Positions 45,430 through 55,600 of a DNA stretch of 64,000 bases are shown in pieces (positions within the stretch are counted from its first letter, which is position 1; the number at the start of each line of letters is the position of its first letter). Location of the stretch: NCBI GenBank assembly GCA_963849065.1, contig CAWKFM010000004.1:682001-746000 (forward strand), written 5' to 3'. Below the pieces are notes generated by a model. That model worked only from the letters and a program-made list of their open reading frames with translations, made no database searches and was not told the DNA's origin. This DNA is from TOLSYN sp963849065. GTDB lineage: Bacteria > Acidobacteriota > Terriglobia > Terriglobales > Acidobacteriaceae. Made by a program: the position numbers and the translations under genes.

Positions 45430-46401
45430 CTACCCCAGAATCAATCCGCCCCGCAATCCCGCCACGCTCTCGACGTGCTGCTCCAGACACCATTTTTCCA
45501 GCTGGTGCACCAGTCGCTCGCAGGCCCTTGGGTCCCAGAAGTTCGCCGTTCCCACTTCTACCGCCGTCGCTCCCGCCAGCAGAAACTCCACCACATCCTC
45601 AGGCGTGCTGATGCCGCCGATCCCGATCACCGGAATCTTCACCGCCTGCGACGCCTCATAGACCATGCGCACCGCGATCGGCTTGATCGCCGGCCCGCTC
45701 AGCCCCGCCGTCACGTTGGAAATCCTTGGCCGCCGCGTCACCGGGTCGATGGCCATGGCCAAAAAGGTGTTCACCAGCGAAACCGCATCCGCGCCCGCAT
45801 CTTCGGCCGCCCGCGCCATCCGCGCAATGCTGGTCACGTTGGGCGATAACTTCACGATCAGCGGACGTCGCGCGATCGCCTTCACCCCGCTCACCACCTC
45901 GGAGAGCAGTGACGGGTCCTGCCCAAAGGTGATTCCCCCCATCCGCACATTGGGGCAGGAGACGTTCAGCTCATAGGCCGCAATGCCTTCGCCCTCGTTC
46001 AAAATATGCACCGTCGCCTCGTACTCGCCCGTGCTGTAGCCATACACGTTGGCGATCACCACCGCGTCCTTGATCTTGCGCAACCGGGGCAGCTTTTCTT
46101 CCACAAAGGCGTGTGCCCCAATGTTCTGCAGACCAATGGCGTTCAGCATTCCCGCCGCCGTCTCAAACAGCCGCGGCGGAGCATTGCCCGCCATCGGCTC
46201 GCGCGACAGTCCCTTCACCACAAAGCCGCCCAGCTTTTCCAGCGAGACGATGTCTTCGAACTCCACGCCGTAGCCAAACGTTCCGGCCGCGGCGATGATC
46301 GGGTTCTTCAGCGCGATCCCGGCTACGTTCACCCGCATGTCCACCGCCAGCGGCCCGTTCTGTGCGGACTTCGCACCCTGCTTGCTGTCCTTTGTGCTCA
46401 T
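45430..46401 (-). CDS. pyrD: Dihydroorotate dehydrogenase, class 1B catalytic subunit
   Basis: 323 residues. Oxidises dihydroorotate to orotate in pyrimidine synthesis. AAGTFGYGVEFEDI, the catalytic-Cys segment ELNVSCPNVRMGG, LIVKLSPNVT and IPVIGIGGISTPEDVVEF bind FMN and substrate. The Cys (instead of Ser) marks class 1, type B, normally partnered by PyrK, which is not in this window. The first ~20 residues are non-conserved. Confidence 0.95.
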   Translation of the reverse strand: MSTKDSKQGAKSAQNGPLAVDMRVNVAGIALKNPIIAAAGTFGYGVEFEDIVSLEKLGGFVVKGLSREPMAGNAPPRLFETAAGMLNAIGLQNIGAHAFVEEKLPRLRKIKDAVVIANVYGYSTGEYEATVHILNEGEGIAAYELNVSCPNVRMGGITFGQDPSLLSEVVSGVKAIARRPLIVKLSPNVTSIARMARAAEDAGADAVSLVNTFLAMAIDPVTRRPRISNVTAGLSGPAIKPIAVRMVYEASQAVKIPVIGIGGISTPEDVVEFLLAGATAVEVGTANFWDPRACERLVHQLEKWCLEQHVESVAGLRGGLILG

Positions 46402-46458
46402 CCCCTCATTCTACTTCCTGCTGCACTGGAATCTTCACGGTGGTACGATTTCGATGCC

Positions 46459-46791
46459 ATGAGAACCGTCCTTCTCCTCATCTGCTCCAACACCTTCATG
46501 ACCATCGCCTGGTACGGTCACCTGAAGCACCGCAACGCGCCGCTGTTCACCGCCATCGTCGTCAGCTGGATGATTGCCTTCTTCGAATACTGCTTCCAGG
46601 TCCCGGCCAACCGCATCGGCTACGGCGAGTTCACGCTCTTTCAGCTGAAAGTGATTCAGGAGGCCATCACCCTCTGCGTCTTTATCGTCTTCGCATACTT
46701 CTACTTCGGCGACCGCCTCAAATGGAACCACGCCGTCTCGTTCCTGTTCCTCATCGGCGCGGTGACCTCCGCCTTCTGGGGAAAGGCGTAG
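46459..46791 (+). CDS. DMT-superfamily small membrane protein (DUF486)
   Basis: 110 residues, four membrane helices: TVLLLICSNTFMTIAWYGHL, the following AIVVSWMIAFFEYCFQVPAN, FQLKVIQEAITLCVFIVFAY and AVSFLFLIGAVTSAFWG. The central FEYCFQVPANRIGYGEFTLF is the DUF486 hallmark. Function unknown, perhaps a small-molecule transporter. The start ATG at 46459 is divergent from pyrD, 57 bases away. Confidence 0.9.
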   Translation: MRTVLLLICSNTFMTIAWYGHLKHRNAPLFTAIVVSWMIAFFEYCFQVPANRIGYGEFTLFQLKVIQEAITLCVFIVFAYFYFGDRLKWNHAVSFLFLIGAVTSAFWGKA

Positions 46792-46845
46792 CCGCGCGGA
46801 AAACTGCTCCCGCCGCGTCCCCGAAGTTGGGGTACAATCGCGGCC

Positions 46846-47490
46846 ATGAAAACTGCTCTGCTGATGTTTGCGCTCGTTCTCTCTGCCACTGCCCAGTCCA
46901 ACAGCGGCCAACCGGCGGAACAACAAAGAGTGTTCAACCTCGACATGAACCAGCCGGCCAACAGTCCTCAAGGCATGGGCGCCCTGCCCACCCAATTCAG
47001 CCCCGTAGACAGCACCAGCACGGACGTCGGACTCCACGCCGACGTGATGCAATATCTCGAACTCCTTGGAGTCCGGCAAAAGATCGCAGCCCAGAAGCCG
47101 GCCTTCATCGAGCAGGCGCGTAAGAAGATGATCGCCCAATGCCCCCGCTGCTCCGTGCGCTTCATCGACGAACTGGCCAAACGCATCGCCATTGATATGA
47201 ACATGGACGACTTCATCAAGGTGTATGCCGCGGTTTACGAAAAGTACCTTACCCAGCCGGACGTGGACGAACTCATCGAAGTCCAGAAAAAAATCAACGC
47301 CCATCAGCCTCCGTCCGAAGTCTCACCCCAGCTTCGTGACAAGGTGCGATCCCTCCTGCCGTCCATCATGGGAGACATCACCGGCGGCTGCACCAAGGTC
47401 GGCGCGGAAGTCGGGATGAAGGCCGCACGCGAGCTCGAGCAGGAACACCCCGAATTCGCCGGTCAGGCCGGAGCCATCGCCAATCAATGA
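46846..47490 (+). CDS. Secreted DUF2059-like protein
   Basis: 214 residues. A short signal peptide (MKTALLMFALVLSATAQ) precedes a Gln/Pro-rich linker and a helical DUF2059 region (about 65-150: VMQYLELLGVRQKIAAQKPA, then FIKVYAAVYEKYLTQPDVDE). Periplasmic; role unknown. It lies 90 bases before serS and may share its promoter. Confidence 0.75.
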   Translation: MKTALLMFALVLSATAQSNSGQPAEQQRVFNLDMNQPANSPQGMGALPTQFSPVDSTSTDVGLHADVMQYLELLGVRQKIAAQKPAFIEQARKKMIAQCPRCSVRFIDELAKRIAIDMNMDDFIKVYAAVYEKYLTQPDVDELIEVQKKINAHQPPSEVSPQLRDKVRSLLPSIMGDITGGCTKVGAEVGMKAARELEQEHPEFAGQAGAIANQ

Positions 47491-47580
47491 GCCTGGCCGC
47501 GGCCCGCATTGGCAATCGTCAGCCGGTGGAATTCGCTTCCCCTCGCCGCTCACCCTGCGTTCTTGATATCCTCAGTTCTT

Positions 47581-48903
47581 ATGCTAGACCTTGCCTTTGT
47601 CCGCGAGCATTTATCCGTAGTCGAAGAGAAGTTGCGCAGCCGCAACGCCAACCCCGAGGAGATTCTGGGCGATTTCCGCCAGATCGAATCGCGCCGCCGC
47701 GCCGTCACCCGCGAACTGGAAACCGCGCTCGCCCGCCGCAATGAGTTGAGCAAAAAAATCGGCCCGCTCATGGGCGCCGAGAAAAAAGGCGCCATCACCC
47801 CCGAGCAGAAGTCCGAACTCGACGCGCTCTCCGCCGAGGTGCTCAAGCTCAAGGAAGGCATTCCCGCCCTGGAAGAGCAGGCCAAGGCCGCCGACACCGC
47901 GCTCTACGACATCCTGGCCACCATCCCCAACCTGCCGCATGACTCCGTCCCCGTCGGCAGCGATGAGCGGGCCAACGTCGAGGTCAAGCGCTGGGGCACC
48001 AGGCCCGAATTCGACTTCACCCCCAAGCCGCACTGGGAGCTCGGCGAACAGCTCGGCATCCTCGACCTCGAACGCGCCACGAAACTTACCGGCGCCCGCT
48101 TCGCACTCTACTGGGATCTCGGCGCCAAACTCGAGCGCGCCCTCATGAACTTCATGCTCGACCTTCACACCCGCGAGCATGGCTACACCGAAGTCCTGCC
48201 GCCCTACCTGGTCAACTCCGAATCCATGTACGGCACCGGCCAGCTCCCCAAGTTCGAGTCCGACCTGTTTAAGGTTCCGCAAGGCGAACGCGACCTCTGG
48301 CTCATCCCCACCGCCGAGGTCCCGGTCACCAACATCTTCCGCAATGAGACGCTCGACGCCGCGCGCCTGCCCGTCTCGCTCACGGCTTTCACCCCGTGCT
48401 GGCGCAGCGAGGCCGGCTCCTACGGCAAGGACGTGCGCGGCATCATCCGCCAGCACCAGTTCCAGAAGGTCGAGCTGGTCAAGTTCACCCGTCCTGAGGA
48501 AAGTTACGACGAGCACGAAAAGCTCACCCGTGCCGCCGAGACCGTCCTGGAAAAGCTCGGCCTGCACTATCGCCGCATGCTTCTTTGCACCGGAGACATG
48601 GGCTTCAGCTCGGCCAAAACTTACGATCTCGAAGTCTGGCTCCCCGGCCAGGGCTTGTTCCGCGAGATTTCCTCCTGCTCCAACTTTGAGAGCTTCCAGG
48701 CCCGGCGCGCCAACATCCGTTACCGTCCCGAGGGCAAGAAGGGAAGCGAACTCGTCCACACCCTCAACGGCAGCGGCCTGGCCATCGGCCGCACCTGGGT
48801 CGCCATCGTCGAAAACTATCAGCAGGCCAATGGCAGCGTCGTCATCCCCGAAGTCCTGCGCCCCTACATCGGCGCCGAAAAAATCGAGGCCCGCAAACTG
48901 TAG
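47581..48903 (+). CDS. serS: Seryl-tRNA synthetase
   Basis: 440 residues. The N-terminal antiparallel coiled coil (residues 1-105, MLDLAFVREHLSVVEEKLRS) binds the tRNA. The class II core has motif 2 in CWRSEAGSYGKDVRGIIRQH, FQKVELVKF, and motif 3 in LNGSGLAIGRTWVAIVENYQ. Thr/Ser recognition and zinc-free architecture are as in bacterial SerRS. The ATG at 47581 matches the family; the longer frame from 47509 does not. Confidence 0.96.
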   Translation: MLDLAFVREHLSVVEEKLRSRNANPEEILGDFRQIESRRRAVTRELETALARRNELSKKIGPLMGAEKKGAITPEQKSELDALSAEVLKLKEGIPALEEQAKAADTALYDILATIPNLPHDSVPVGSDERANVEVKRWGTRPEFDFTPKPHWELGEQLGILDLERATKLTGARFALYWDLGAKLERALMNFMLDLHTREHGYTEVLPPYLVNSESMYGTGQLPKFESDLFKVPQGERDLWLIPTAEVPVTNIFRNETLDAARLPVSLTAFTPCWRSEAGSYGKDVRGIIRQHQFQKVELVKFTRPEESYDEHEKLTRAAETVLEKLGLHYRRMLLCTGDMGFSSAKTYDLEVWLPGQGLFREISSCSNFESFQARRANIRYRPEGKKGSELVHTLNGSGLAIGRTWVAIVENYQQANGSVVIPEVLRPYIGAEKIEARKL

Positions 48904-48924
48904 GAGCCGTGTGCTTTTGAGAGT

Positions 48925-48998
48925 GTCATCCTGAGCAACGCGAAGGACCCCCGCGCCGCTCAAATATCACGTGCTGCCCCGATGGCACTTCAGCCACC
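48925..48998 (+). repeat. Dispersed repeat family 2, uninterrupted copy
   Basis: GTCATCCTGAGCAACGCGAA, GGACCCCCGCGCCGCTCAAA, TATCACGTGCTGCCCCGATG, GCACTTCAGCCACC. The cleanest uninterrupted copy in the window, right after serS. Confidence 0.8.
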
Positions 48999-49093
48999 TT
49001 TCTGAAGAAGTCCATGCGCAGGTGCACTTTCAGCAGAACGAAACGAGCCGGACCAACCCATCTGCCCACGATTTGAATTAAACTGAACATGCA

Positions 49094-49465
49094 ATGAAAA
49101 AGCTGTGGGAGACAATCAAGGGCTACATCTGGTGGACGCGTTCCCGTGGATCGTTTCACTACGATGTCATGGTCACGCTCATCCTCCTGTTCATCTTCAT
49201 TTCGCCGCGCTTCATCAACTACGCGGACAAGCCCGCCGAGCGCCGCCCGCGTCCCCGCAGCGTCCTCGTGATGCCTGACGGCGAGCACGGACTCATCTTC
49301 CGCGTCGATGCCCGCGATGTCTCCGGCAACAGCCCGGCCGAAAAGCAGGAAGCCCTGCTCCACGTCATCGAACCCATCGCCGGCGACGTCAAGATCGACC
49401 ACTGGGCTCCCGAGCAGGACACCCACGGCAACCTCGTGGGATATCATGTCTGGGTTCATCGCTAA
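49094..49465 (+). CDS. Hypothetical single-pass membrane protein
   Basis: 123 residues: a short charged N-terminus (MKKLWETIKGYIWWTRSRGS), one membrane helix (VMVTLILLFIFISPRFINY) and a soluble C-terminal domain (VLVMPDGEHGLIFRVDARDV to GYHVWVHR). The topology resembles ExbD/TolR-like proteins, but the conserved Asp in the membrane helix is missing, so this name is not used. It precedes the LolA-like gene by 17 bases and probably shares its transcript. Confidence 0.65.
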   Translation: MKKLWETIKGYIWWTRSRGSFHYDVMVTLILLFIFISPRFINYADKPAERRPRPRSVLVMPDGEHGLIFRVDARDVSGNSPAEKQEALLHVIEPIAGDVKIDHWAPEQDTHGNLVGYHVWVHR

Positions 49466-49482
49466 CCGATAGAGAGAGTGGA

Positions 49483-50139
49483 ATGAAGAAACTGATCCTA
49501 GTGGCCACCGTAGCGCTTCTGCTGGCCACCTCCGCCTTTGCCCAGGCCGATCTCGATAAAGTGCTGAATCTCCTCGACAAGAAAAGCGAAACCTTCAAGC
49601 AGGTGCAGACCGATTTCGTATGGGACCAGTATTCGAAGGTTATGGACGAGACGGATAAGCAAAAGGGCGTGATGTACTTTAAACGCTCCGGCCCCAACGA
49701 TGTGGACGTGGCGGCTCTTATCCAAGAGCCGTTCGCCAAGAAGCTGGTCTTCAAGAATGGCGAGGTGCAAATCTACAGCTTTAAAACCGGCGAGATCGAG
49801 CGCCACAATGCGGGAAAGAACAAAAAGAGCTTTGAGAGCTTCCTCGCCCTCGGCTTCGGCGGACGCGGCAGCGATCTGCAGAAAAACTTCGAGATCCGCT
49901 ACGACGGCACCGAGACCATCAACGGCAAGCCCACCTACAAACTCGAACTCACCCCGAAGACCAAGGAAGTCAAAAGCATGTTTCCCCTCATCACCCTCTG
50001 GATCAACCAGCAGACCGGCATGAGCGAGCAGCAGAAGCTGGATCAGGGTGAGGGAGACTACCGTTTGGCCACTTACTCCAACATCGTCGTCAATCCGCCC
50101 ACGCTGCCTCCTGGCGCCTTCGATCTCAAGTCAAAGTAG
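49483..50139 (+). CDS. LolA-like outer-membrane lipoprotein carrier
   Basis: 218 residues. Signal peptide KLILVATVALLLATSAFAQA, then a beta-rich domain: LNLLDKKSETFKQVQTDFVW, KQKGVMYFKRSGPNDVDVAA, YSFKTGEIERHNAGKNK and PTYKLELTPKTKEVKSMFPL. This matches the half-barrel of LolA/LolB-type carriers that ferry lipoproteins across the periplasm, or of the related DUF1571/outer-membrane sorting proteins. GAGAGAGTGGA precedes the start. Confidence 0.82.
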   Translation: MKKLILVATVALLLATSAFAQADLDKVLNLLDKKSETFKQVQTDFVWDQYSKVMDETDKQKGVMYFKRSGPNDVDVAALIQEPFAKKLVFKNGEVQIYSFKTGEIERHNAGKNKKSFESFLALGFGGRGSDLQKNFEIRYDGTETINGKPTYKLELTPKTKEVKSMFPLITLWINQQTGMSEQQKLDQGEGDYRLATYSNIVVNPPTLPPGAFDLKSK

Positions 50140-50222
50140 GCGTCCACCTCTTTTGCCTTAGCTCTGCAACCGGTGGTACGATGTCGGCGTCTCATGCTTA
50201 AAGGGTGAATGAGGGGTAAACA

Positions 50223-50459
50223 ATGGCCCGTTCCAAAGTAGTTATCATTCCGGCGCGGCCGGACCCAAGCGGACGCGATCGCATCCGCACCAGCGACCCG
50301 CGATACATGGAGGGCCAACGCCTTCTCGTCGAGGCCATGCGCTACCTCATCCAGACCGACCGCGAAGGCAACCGCGAGGCCGCCGAGCTGATCAGCGAAC
50401 ATGTGCGCACCAAGTTCCGCATGAGCGATTCGCCGCTGCAAAACGCCGAACCCTCCTAA
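50223..50459 (+). CDS. Small hypothetical protein
   Basis: 78 residues: MARSKVVIIPARPDPSGRDR then RYMEGQRLLVEAMRYLIQTD and EAAELISEHVRTKFRM, a basic extended N-terminus followed by two helices. GAGGGGTAAACA precedes the ATG. The composition supports a real protein; no family is known. Confidence 0.6.
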   Translation: MARSKVVIIPARPDPSGRDRIRTSDPRYMEGQRLLVEAMRYLIQTDREGNREAAELISEHVRTKFRMSDSPLQNAEPS

Positions 50460-50479
50460 GCACGATCCGGCAATTTCTC

Positions 50480-51925
50480 TCAGGACCGGGGCTCAAGCTC
50501 CGGACTTGCTGCGTCCAGCCCACTACTTCCGGCAGACACTTTCCGGCTCTGCCACCAACTCAAAAATCCGGCGGCCAGCACAAACACCAACGGAAAGCAC
50601 TCCATCGTGTAGCGGTCCTCGGATGCCCCCGTGGTCGCCAGAAACAGCGAGCGCACCACCGGATAAGTCAGCAGCAGCCCCAAATAATACCATTTCATGC
50701 TTCGCCGCATCACCCACGCCCCGGCCACCGCCGCGGCCAGATAGGCAAGGTTCAACGCCGCCAAGGCCAGGGCGCACAGCGAGTCGCGCGGGTCCTGCTT
50801 GATCCGCCAGAAATGGGTGTCCACCGGCATCAGCTCGGTGCGCGGCCGCAGCCACATGTCCAGCATGCGCCCGGCGGGCAGCAGCAGGTAGTAGCGCACC
50901 GGGTGCAGCCGGACGTTCTCGGCGGCCAGCGCCGCAAACTGCCGGTCCAGCTCCGGCGTCATCTGGTCCTTGGTGTCGTACTGCGCCAGCAGCTTGTCTC
51001 CATGCGCCCGCTCGGCGGCGGAATTGTAAGCCCAGCTGGGAATGTCGTTTGGGTCCACCGGCTGCCCTGGCACAGGGAAACCGACGTCTTCCGTGTTGGC
51101 GTAATCGAGCAGCCAGCTTTTGAGCCAGTGTCCCCAGCCGTAGGCTAAATATTCCCCCGGATTAGTCGCCGACATGGCTACCAGCGGTTGAACGATGTGG
51201 AAGACGCGCCAGTTGCGAATCGTCCAGGGCACCAGCGGCGCCAGGGAGACGGACGCCAGCAGGACGATTGCCGTCAGCAATTCGCGCCGCCGGCTCCGCT
51301 CGCACCATCCCAGCGCCGCCACCGGCAGCCCTATCCCGCCCAGCAGCAGTCCACCATCGGGACGCAGCAGAATCGCCCAGGCGCAACTGATGCCGCACAG
51401 CATCCAGAAACGTAGATTGCGCCGCTGCAGCGCAATCAGCGCACAGTCTAGGGCGGCGCAGATGCAGAAGATCTCCAGGCACTCGGTCAGCGGCGCGGCC
51501 ACGTAGTTCATCAGGAACGGGCAGAAGGCCGCCAGTATCCAGGCCGTGCGCGCCGCCCGCTCGCCCACCACGCGCCGCGCGATGTCGGCCACCAGCAGGC
51601 AGCTCAGCATGTCGAAGAAGAGTTGGAGCAGCATGGCTGTCCGGTACTGCTGGTCGCCGCCCAGCAGGAAGCTGAAGGCCAGAAACAGCGGGTATCCCGG
51701 CAGCCGGCTGACCGTCGGCTCCCATCCCCCGTTCTCCTGAACGCCATATCCGTGGTTGTGAATCAGGCAGCGCGCGATGTCGCCGTAGAAGACCGAATCG
51801 TCGGTCACCACGGCCAGCTTCCAGATGAAAAACAGCCGCAGCAGCACCGCTACCAGGGCGGTAGCGCCAAACCACCAGGGATGCCTTCGAATCAGTGTGA
51901 GCACTCTCGAATATAGCAATTCCAT
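50480..51925 (-). CDS. Polytopic membrane glycosyltransferase (GT39/ArnT-like)
   Basis: 481 residues with about ten hydrophobic helices. The first periplasmic loop contains VTDDSVFYGDIARCLIHNHG, with acidic residues matching the catalytic DxxxY/D arrangement of GT-C enzymes using lipid-linked sugars, and PTVSRLPGYPLFLAFSFLLG is also typical. It may glycosylate lipid, polysaccharide or protein at the outer face of the membrane. The ATG at 51925 (MELLYSRVLTLIRRHPWW) is chosen; the 26 upstream residues are Arg-rich and not family-like. Confidence 0.8.
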   Translation of the reverse strand: MELLYSRVLTLIRRHPWWFGATALVAVLLRLFFIWKLAVVTDDSVFYGDIARCLIHNHGYGVQENGGWEPTVSRLPGYPLFLAFSFLLGGDQQYRTAMLLQLFFDMLSCLLVADIARRVVGERAARTAWILAAFCPFLMNYVAAPLTECLEIFCICAALDCALIALQRRNLRFWMLCGISCAWAILLRPDGGLLLGGIGLPVAALGWCERSRRRELLTAIVLLASVSLAPLVPWTIRNWRVFHIVQPLVAMSATNPGEYLAYGWGHWLKSWLLDYANTEDVGFPVPGQPVDPNDIPSWAYNSAAERAHGDKLLAQYDTKDQMTPELDRQFAALAAENVRLHPVRYYLLLPAGRMLDMWLRPRTELMPVDTHFWRIKQDPRDSLCALALAALNLAYLAAAVAGAWVMRRSMKWYYLGLLLTYPVVRSLFLATTGASEDRYTMECFPLVFVLAAGFLSWWQSRKVSAGSSGLDAASPELEPRS

Positions 51926-52094
51926 CCACCGTAGGGCCACCCGCCGTGTAGCCGATTCAAGAGCCAACCCCCTGTGTCGAGGCCGAATCGTACCTCTCCG
52001 CATATGATTGCCCGGTTTAAACGTCAGGCAATCTCACCGCGGCGGGAGATGTACGGGGATTGCAGACCGCCACGGCGAAGTCGAGGAGAGAGCA

Positions 52095-52490
52095 ATGAAT
52101 GGATTGAAGACCCTTGCATTGGCTGCAGTGGTTGCGTTTTGCCTGCTGGCAGCCGCGCCCCATGCTCAGGCTGGGGTTGGTGTCGGCATCGACATCGGAG
52201 CTGCCCCTGCATGTCCTTACGGCTACTATGATTACGCGCCTTACGATTGCGCCCCCTACGGCTATTACGGTCCGGAGTGGTTCTCGAATGGCGTATTCAT
52301 TGGCGCCGGTCCGTGGTTTCATGGCCCGCATAACTTCCATGGCCACGTCGATAACCACTTCGACGCCCGTCGCGGCTACTCGGGTCCAAGGCCAAACAAA
52401 GGCGACAAGCCCGAGGAAGGGAAGTCCTTCAATAAGATTCAGGGCTTCCATGGCAACGAAGTTCACAACGGCCAGGAGAATAAACGTTAG
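52095..52490 (+). CDS. Secreted Tyr/Gly/Pro-rich small protein
   Basis: 131 residues. Signal peptide MNGLKTLALAAVVAFCLLAA through HAQA, then GVGVGIDIGAAPACPYGYYD, YAPYDCAPYGYYGPEWF with a repeated PYGYY unit and two Cys, then a His-rich, hydrophilic tail (WFHGPHNFHGHVDNHFDARR). GAGGAGAG precedes the ATG. Such proteins occur in many soil bacteria as secreted or surface polypeptides; function unknown. A strong hairpin follows. Confidence 0.8.
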   Translation: MNGLKTLALAAVVAFCLLAAAPHAQAGVGVGIDIGAAPACPYGYYDYAPYDCAPYGYYGPEWFSNGVFIGAGPWFHGPHNFHGHVDNHFDARRGYSGPRPNKGDKPEEGKSFNKIQGFHGNEVHNGQENKR

Positions 52491-52510
52491 AGAACGAACG
52501 CGATAGGTGC

Positions 52511-52561
52511 AGTGTGCTGCTGTCCTCGGCTTCGCCGCCGCGAAGCCGGGGGCAGCGCGCA
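52511..52561 (+). terminator. Long GC-rich hairpin after the Tyr-rich protein gene
   Basis: Core stem CGGCTTCGC (52527-52535), loop CGCC, GCGAAGCCG (52540-52548), extended by imperfect outer pairing (GTGTGCTGCTGTCC with GGGCAGCGCGCAC). No T-run is present, so it may also be a repeat-type palindrome. Confidence 0.55.
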
Positions 52562-52678
52562 CCGTCAATCAAGCGATTTTCCACCCGAACTGAAGATCCC
52601 AAAGCAAGATACGGGAGGCGGGGTTTCATTGACGTAGCCGAGGGTGCACCATACCATAGAGACTACGGCAATTAGCGA

Positions 52679-55600
52679 ATGTCCAATCCTATCTTCTTTG
52701 ATCCTGACCGGCGCCGCTGGAAGCGCATCCGCAAGTCCATAGACGTCGCAGTGGTCGTATTCAGCCTGCTTCTGGGCTTTTTCGCCATTACCGTCGTGCG
52801 CAAAACCAGCCTTCCCAACGTGCTGCTGGCCGATCAAAAGAAAAACTATCGCGCCCTCAAGTCCGACGAGCGCAAACGGCCTCCGAAGGTCAGGACCACC
52901 CACCGCAAGACGCCGGTTCCGGCCTCGCAGGTCGTGCTCAACTCCGGCGAAGGCATCCGCGGCGCCTTCTACGTCACCTGGGACGCGGCCAGCTACAGCT
53001 CCCTGCGCGAGTACATCCACCAGCTCGACTTCGTATTCCCCGAGTGGCTCCATGTCCTCGCACCCGACGGGCATCTGCAGGCCGTCGACGAAACCAACAC
53101 TCTCTACAACGTGGTGAACAATGGCCGCGTCGCCAACATCGATGCCAAGCTCATGCCGTTCATCAAGAGCTCCGGCGCCCAGGTTGACGTGCTGCCCATG
53201 GTCAATAACTTCGACCCCATCGGCAACGAGTGGCAAGCCGGCATTGGAACCATGCTCCAATCCCCGGCCGCACGCGCGCGCTTCCGCCACGAAATTGCAG
53301 CCTTTCTGTCCAGCGACAACTACAAAGGGCTCACCCTCGACATCGAAAGTTTCCCCGAAGAGGCGCAGCCCGGCTACCGTGCCCTCATTGCCGAACTGGC
53401 CTCCGACCTCCACCAGCGCAATCAGAAGCTCTACATCAGCGTGCCCTCGGCCAACTCCGACTTCGATTACGGCTACATGGCCAAGTTCGCCGACGGCCTC
53501 ATCGTGATGAACTATGACCAGCACTATCCCGGCGGCGAGCCCGGAGCCATCGCCGGGCAGGACTGGTTCACCCAGAACCTCATGAAAGCGCTCACGGTCG
53601 TCCCGCGCGAGAAGATCATCTGCGCCATCGGCAATTACGGATACGACTGGACCACCGCTCCCAAGGGCAAGCCCGGCATGGCCGGCGTGCACAACGTCAG
53701 CGTGCAGGACGCCTGGCTGGAGGCCCGCGACTCGGAGGCCGAGGTCACTTTCGACTCCGACCTGCTCAACCCGCACTTCACCTACCTGGACGAGAAAAAC
53801 CTGCAGCATGACGTCTGGTTTCTGGACGCGGTGACCGCCCTTAACCAGATGCGCGCCGCCCGTTCGCTCGGCATCTCCACCTTCGCCCTCTGGCGGCTCG
53901 GCTCGGAGGACCGCTCGCTGTGGAAGGTCTGGGACTCGCCCCGCGACTCCGATGCGCCCGCCAAACTCGAGGTCGTCGATCCCGGACAGGACGTGGACAT
54001 TGAAGGCGAGGGCGACATCCTGCGCATCGCCAGCGGTCCCCAAGCCGGCACCCGCGACCTCACCCTGGACAGCACCGGCCTGATCACCAACGAGGTCTTC
54101 CGCCAGTTACCCAGCCCCTACGTGGTCGATGCCTACGGCGCACCCAGCAAGCGTGTTGTCATCAGCTTCGACGACGGTCCCGACCCCGAGTGGACGCCGA
54201 AGATCCTCGACGTGCTCAAGCAATACAACGTCCATGCCATCTTCTTCACCATTGGCCTGGAGGCGGAAAAATACCCCGGTCTGCTCAAGCGCATCTATCA
54301 CGAAGGCAATGAGATCGGCAATCACACCTTCACCCATCCCGACATCAGCAGCATCAGCCCGGAGTTGGTCCGCGTCGAGCTCAACCTCACCGAGCGCCTG
54401 CTGGCCGCCAAGCTGGGCATCAAGCCTGCGCTGTTCCGTCCCCCGTACTCGGTGGACCAGGAGCCCGATACCGCCGACGAAGTGCGCCCGTTGGAGCTCA
54501 CTCAGAGCATGGGCTACACCACCGTCGGCGACAAAATCGATCCCGACGACTGGCACGAAAATCCCCGGCCCTCGCCCGAGCAGATTACCCAGTCGGTGAT
54601 GGATCAGCTGACCCACGGCTCCATCATCCTGCTGCACGACGGCGGCGGAAACCGCGCCAACACCGTCAAGGCCCTCCCCATGATCATCCAGGGCCTGCGC
54701 GACCGCGGCTACCAGATCGTCTCCGTGCATGAGCTGCTTGGCAAAACGTATGACGACGTCATGGTCCCCCTCTCGCGCAACGAGCGCTTCTGGGCCACCG
54801 TCGATTCAGCCAGCTTCCTCGTCCTCGGCGCCATCAGCGGACTCATTGTCTTCGTCTTCTTCGTCGGTGACGTGCTCATGAGTGGACGCCTCATCCTGGT
54901 CGGCGCCTGCGCCATCTTCGACCGTCTGCGCCGCCACCGTACCGAGCGCGCCCTGGGCGATGCCGCCTTCCAGCCCGCCGTCGCCGTCTTGATCCCGGCC
55001 TACAACGAAGAGAAGGTCATCAACCGCACCATCCGCAGCGTGCTGCACTCCACCTATCCCAACCTCCGCGTCGTGGTCATCGACGACGGCTCCTCGGACC
55101 GCACTGCCGAGGTCGCCCGCGAGACCTTCGCCAATGAGATTGCCCACGGCCGCGTCACCGTGTTGCGCCAGGCAAACGGCGGCAAGGCCAGCGCCCTCAA
55201 CTACGCTCTTCAGTACGTCACCGAAGAGATCTTCGTCGGCATCGACGCCGATACCCTCATCGGCACCGACGCCGTCGCCTACCTGGTGCCCCACTTCCAG
55301 GACCCGCTCGTGGGAGCCATGGCCGGCAACGCCAAGGTCGGCAACCGCGTCAACCTGTGGACCCGCTGGCAGGCCCTCGAATACATCACCAGCCAGAACT
55401 TCGACCGCCGCGCCCTCAACACCTTCAGCTGCGTCTCCGTCGTCCCCGGAGCCATCGGCGCCTGGCGCACCGAGGCCGTCCGCGCCGCCAACGGCTACAA
55501 AACCGACACCGTCGCCGAAGACGCCGACCTCACCATGGCTCTGCTGCAGAACGGCTACAAGGTCGAATACGAAGACCGCGCCCTGGCCTTTACCGAGGCG

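Noticed and set aside
49094..49465. ExbD/TolR assignment
   Set aside because: One membrane helix near the N-terminus fits, but the conserved membrane Asp is missing and the C-terminal domain is not recognisable.
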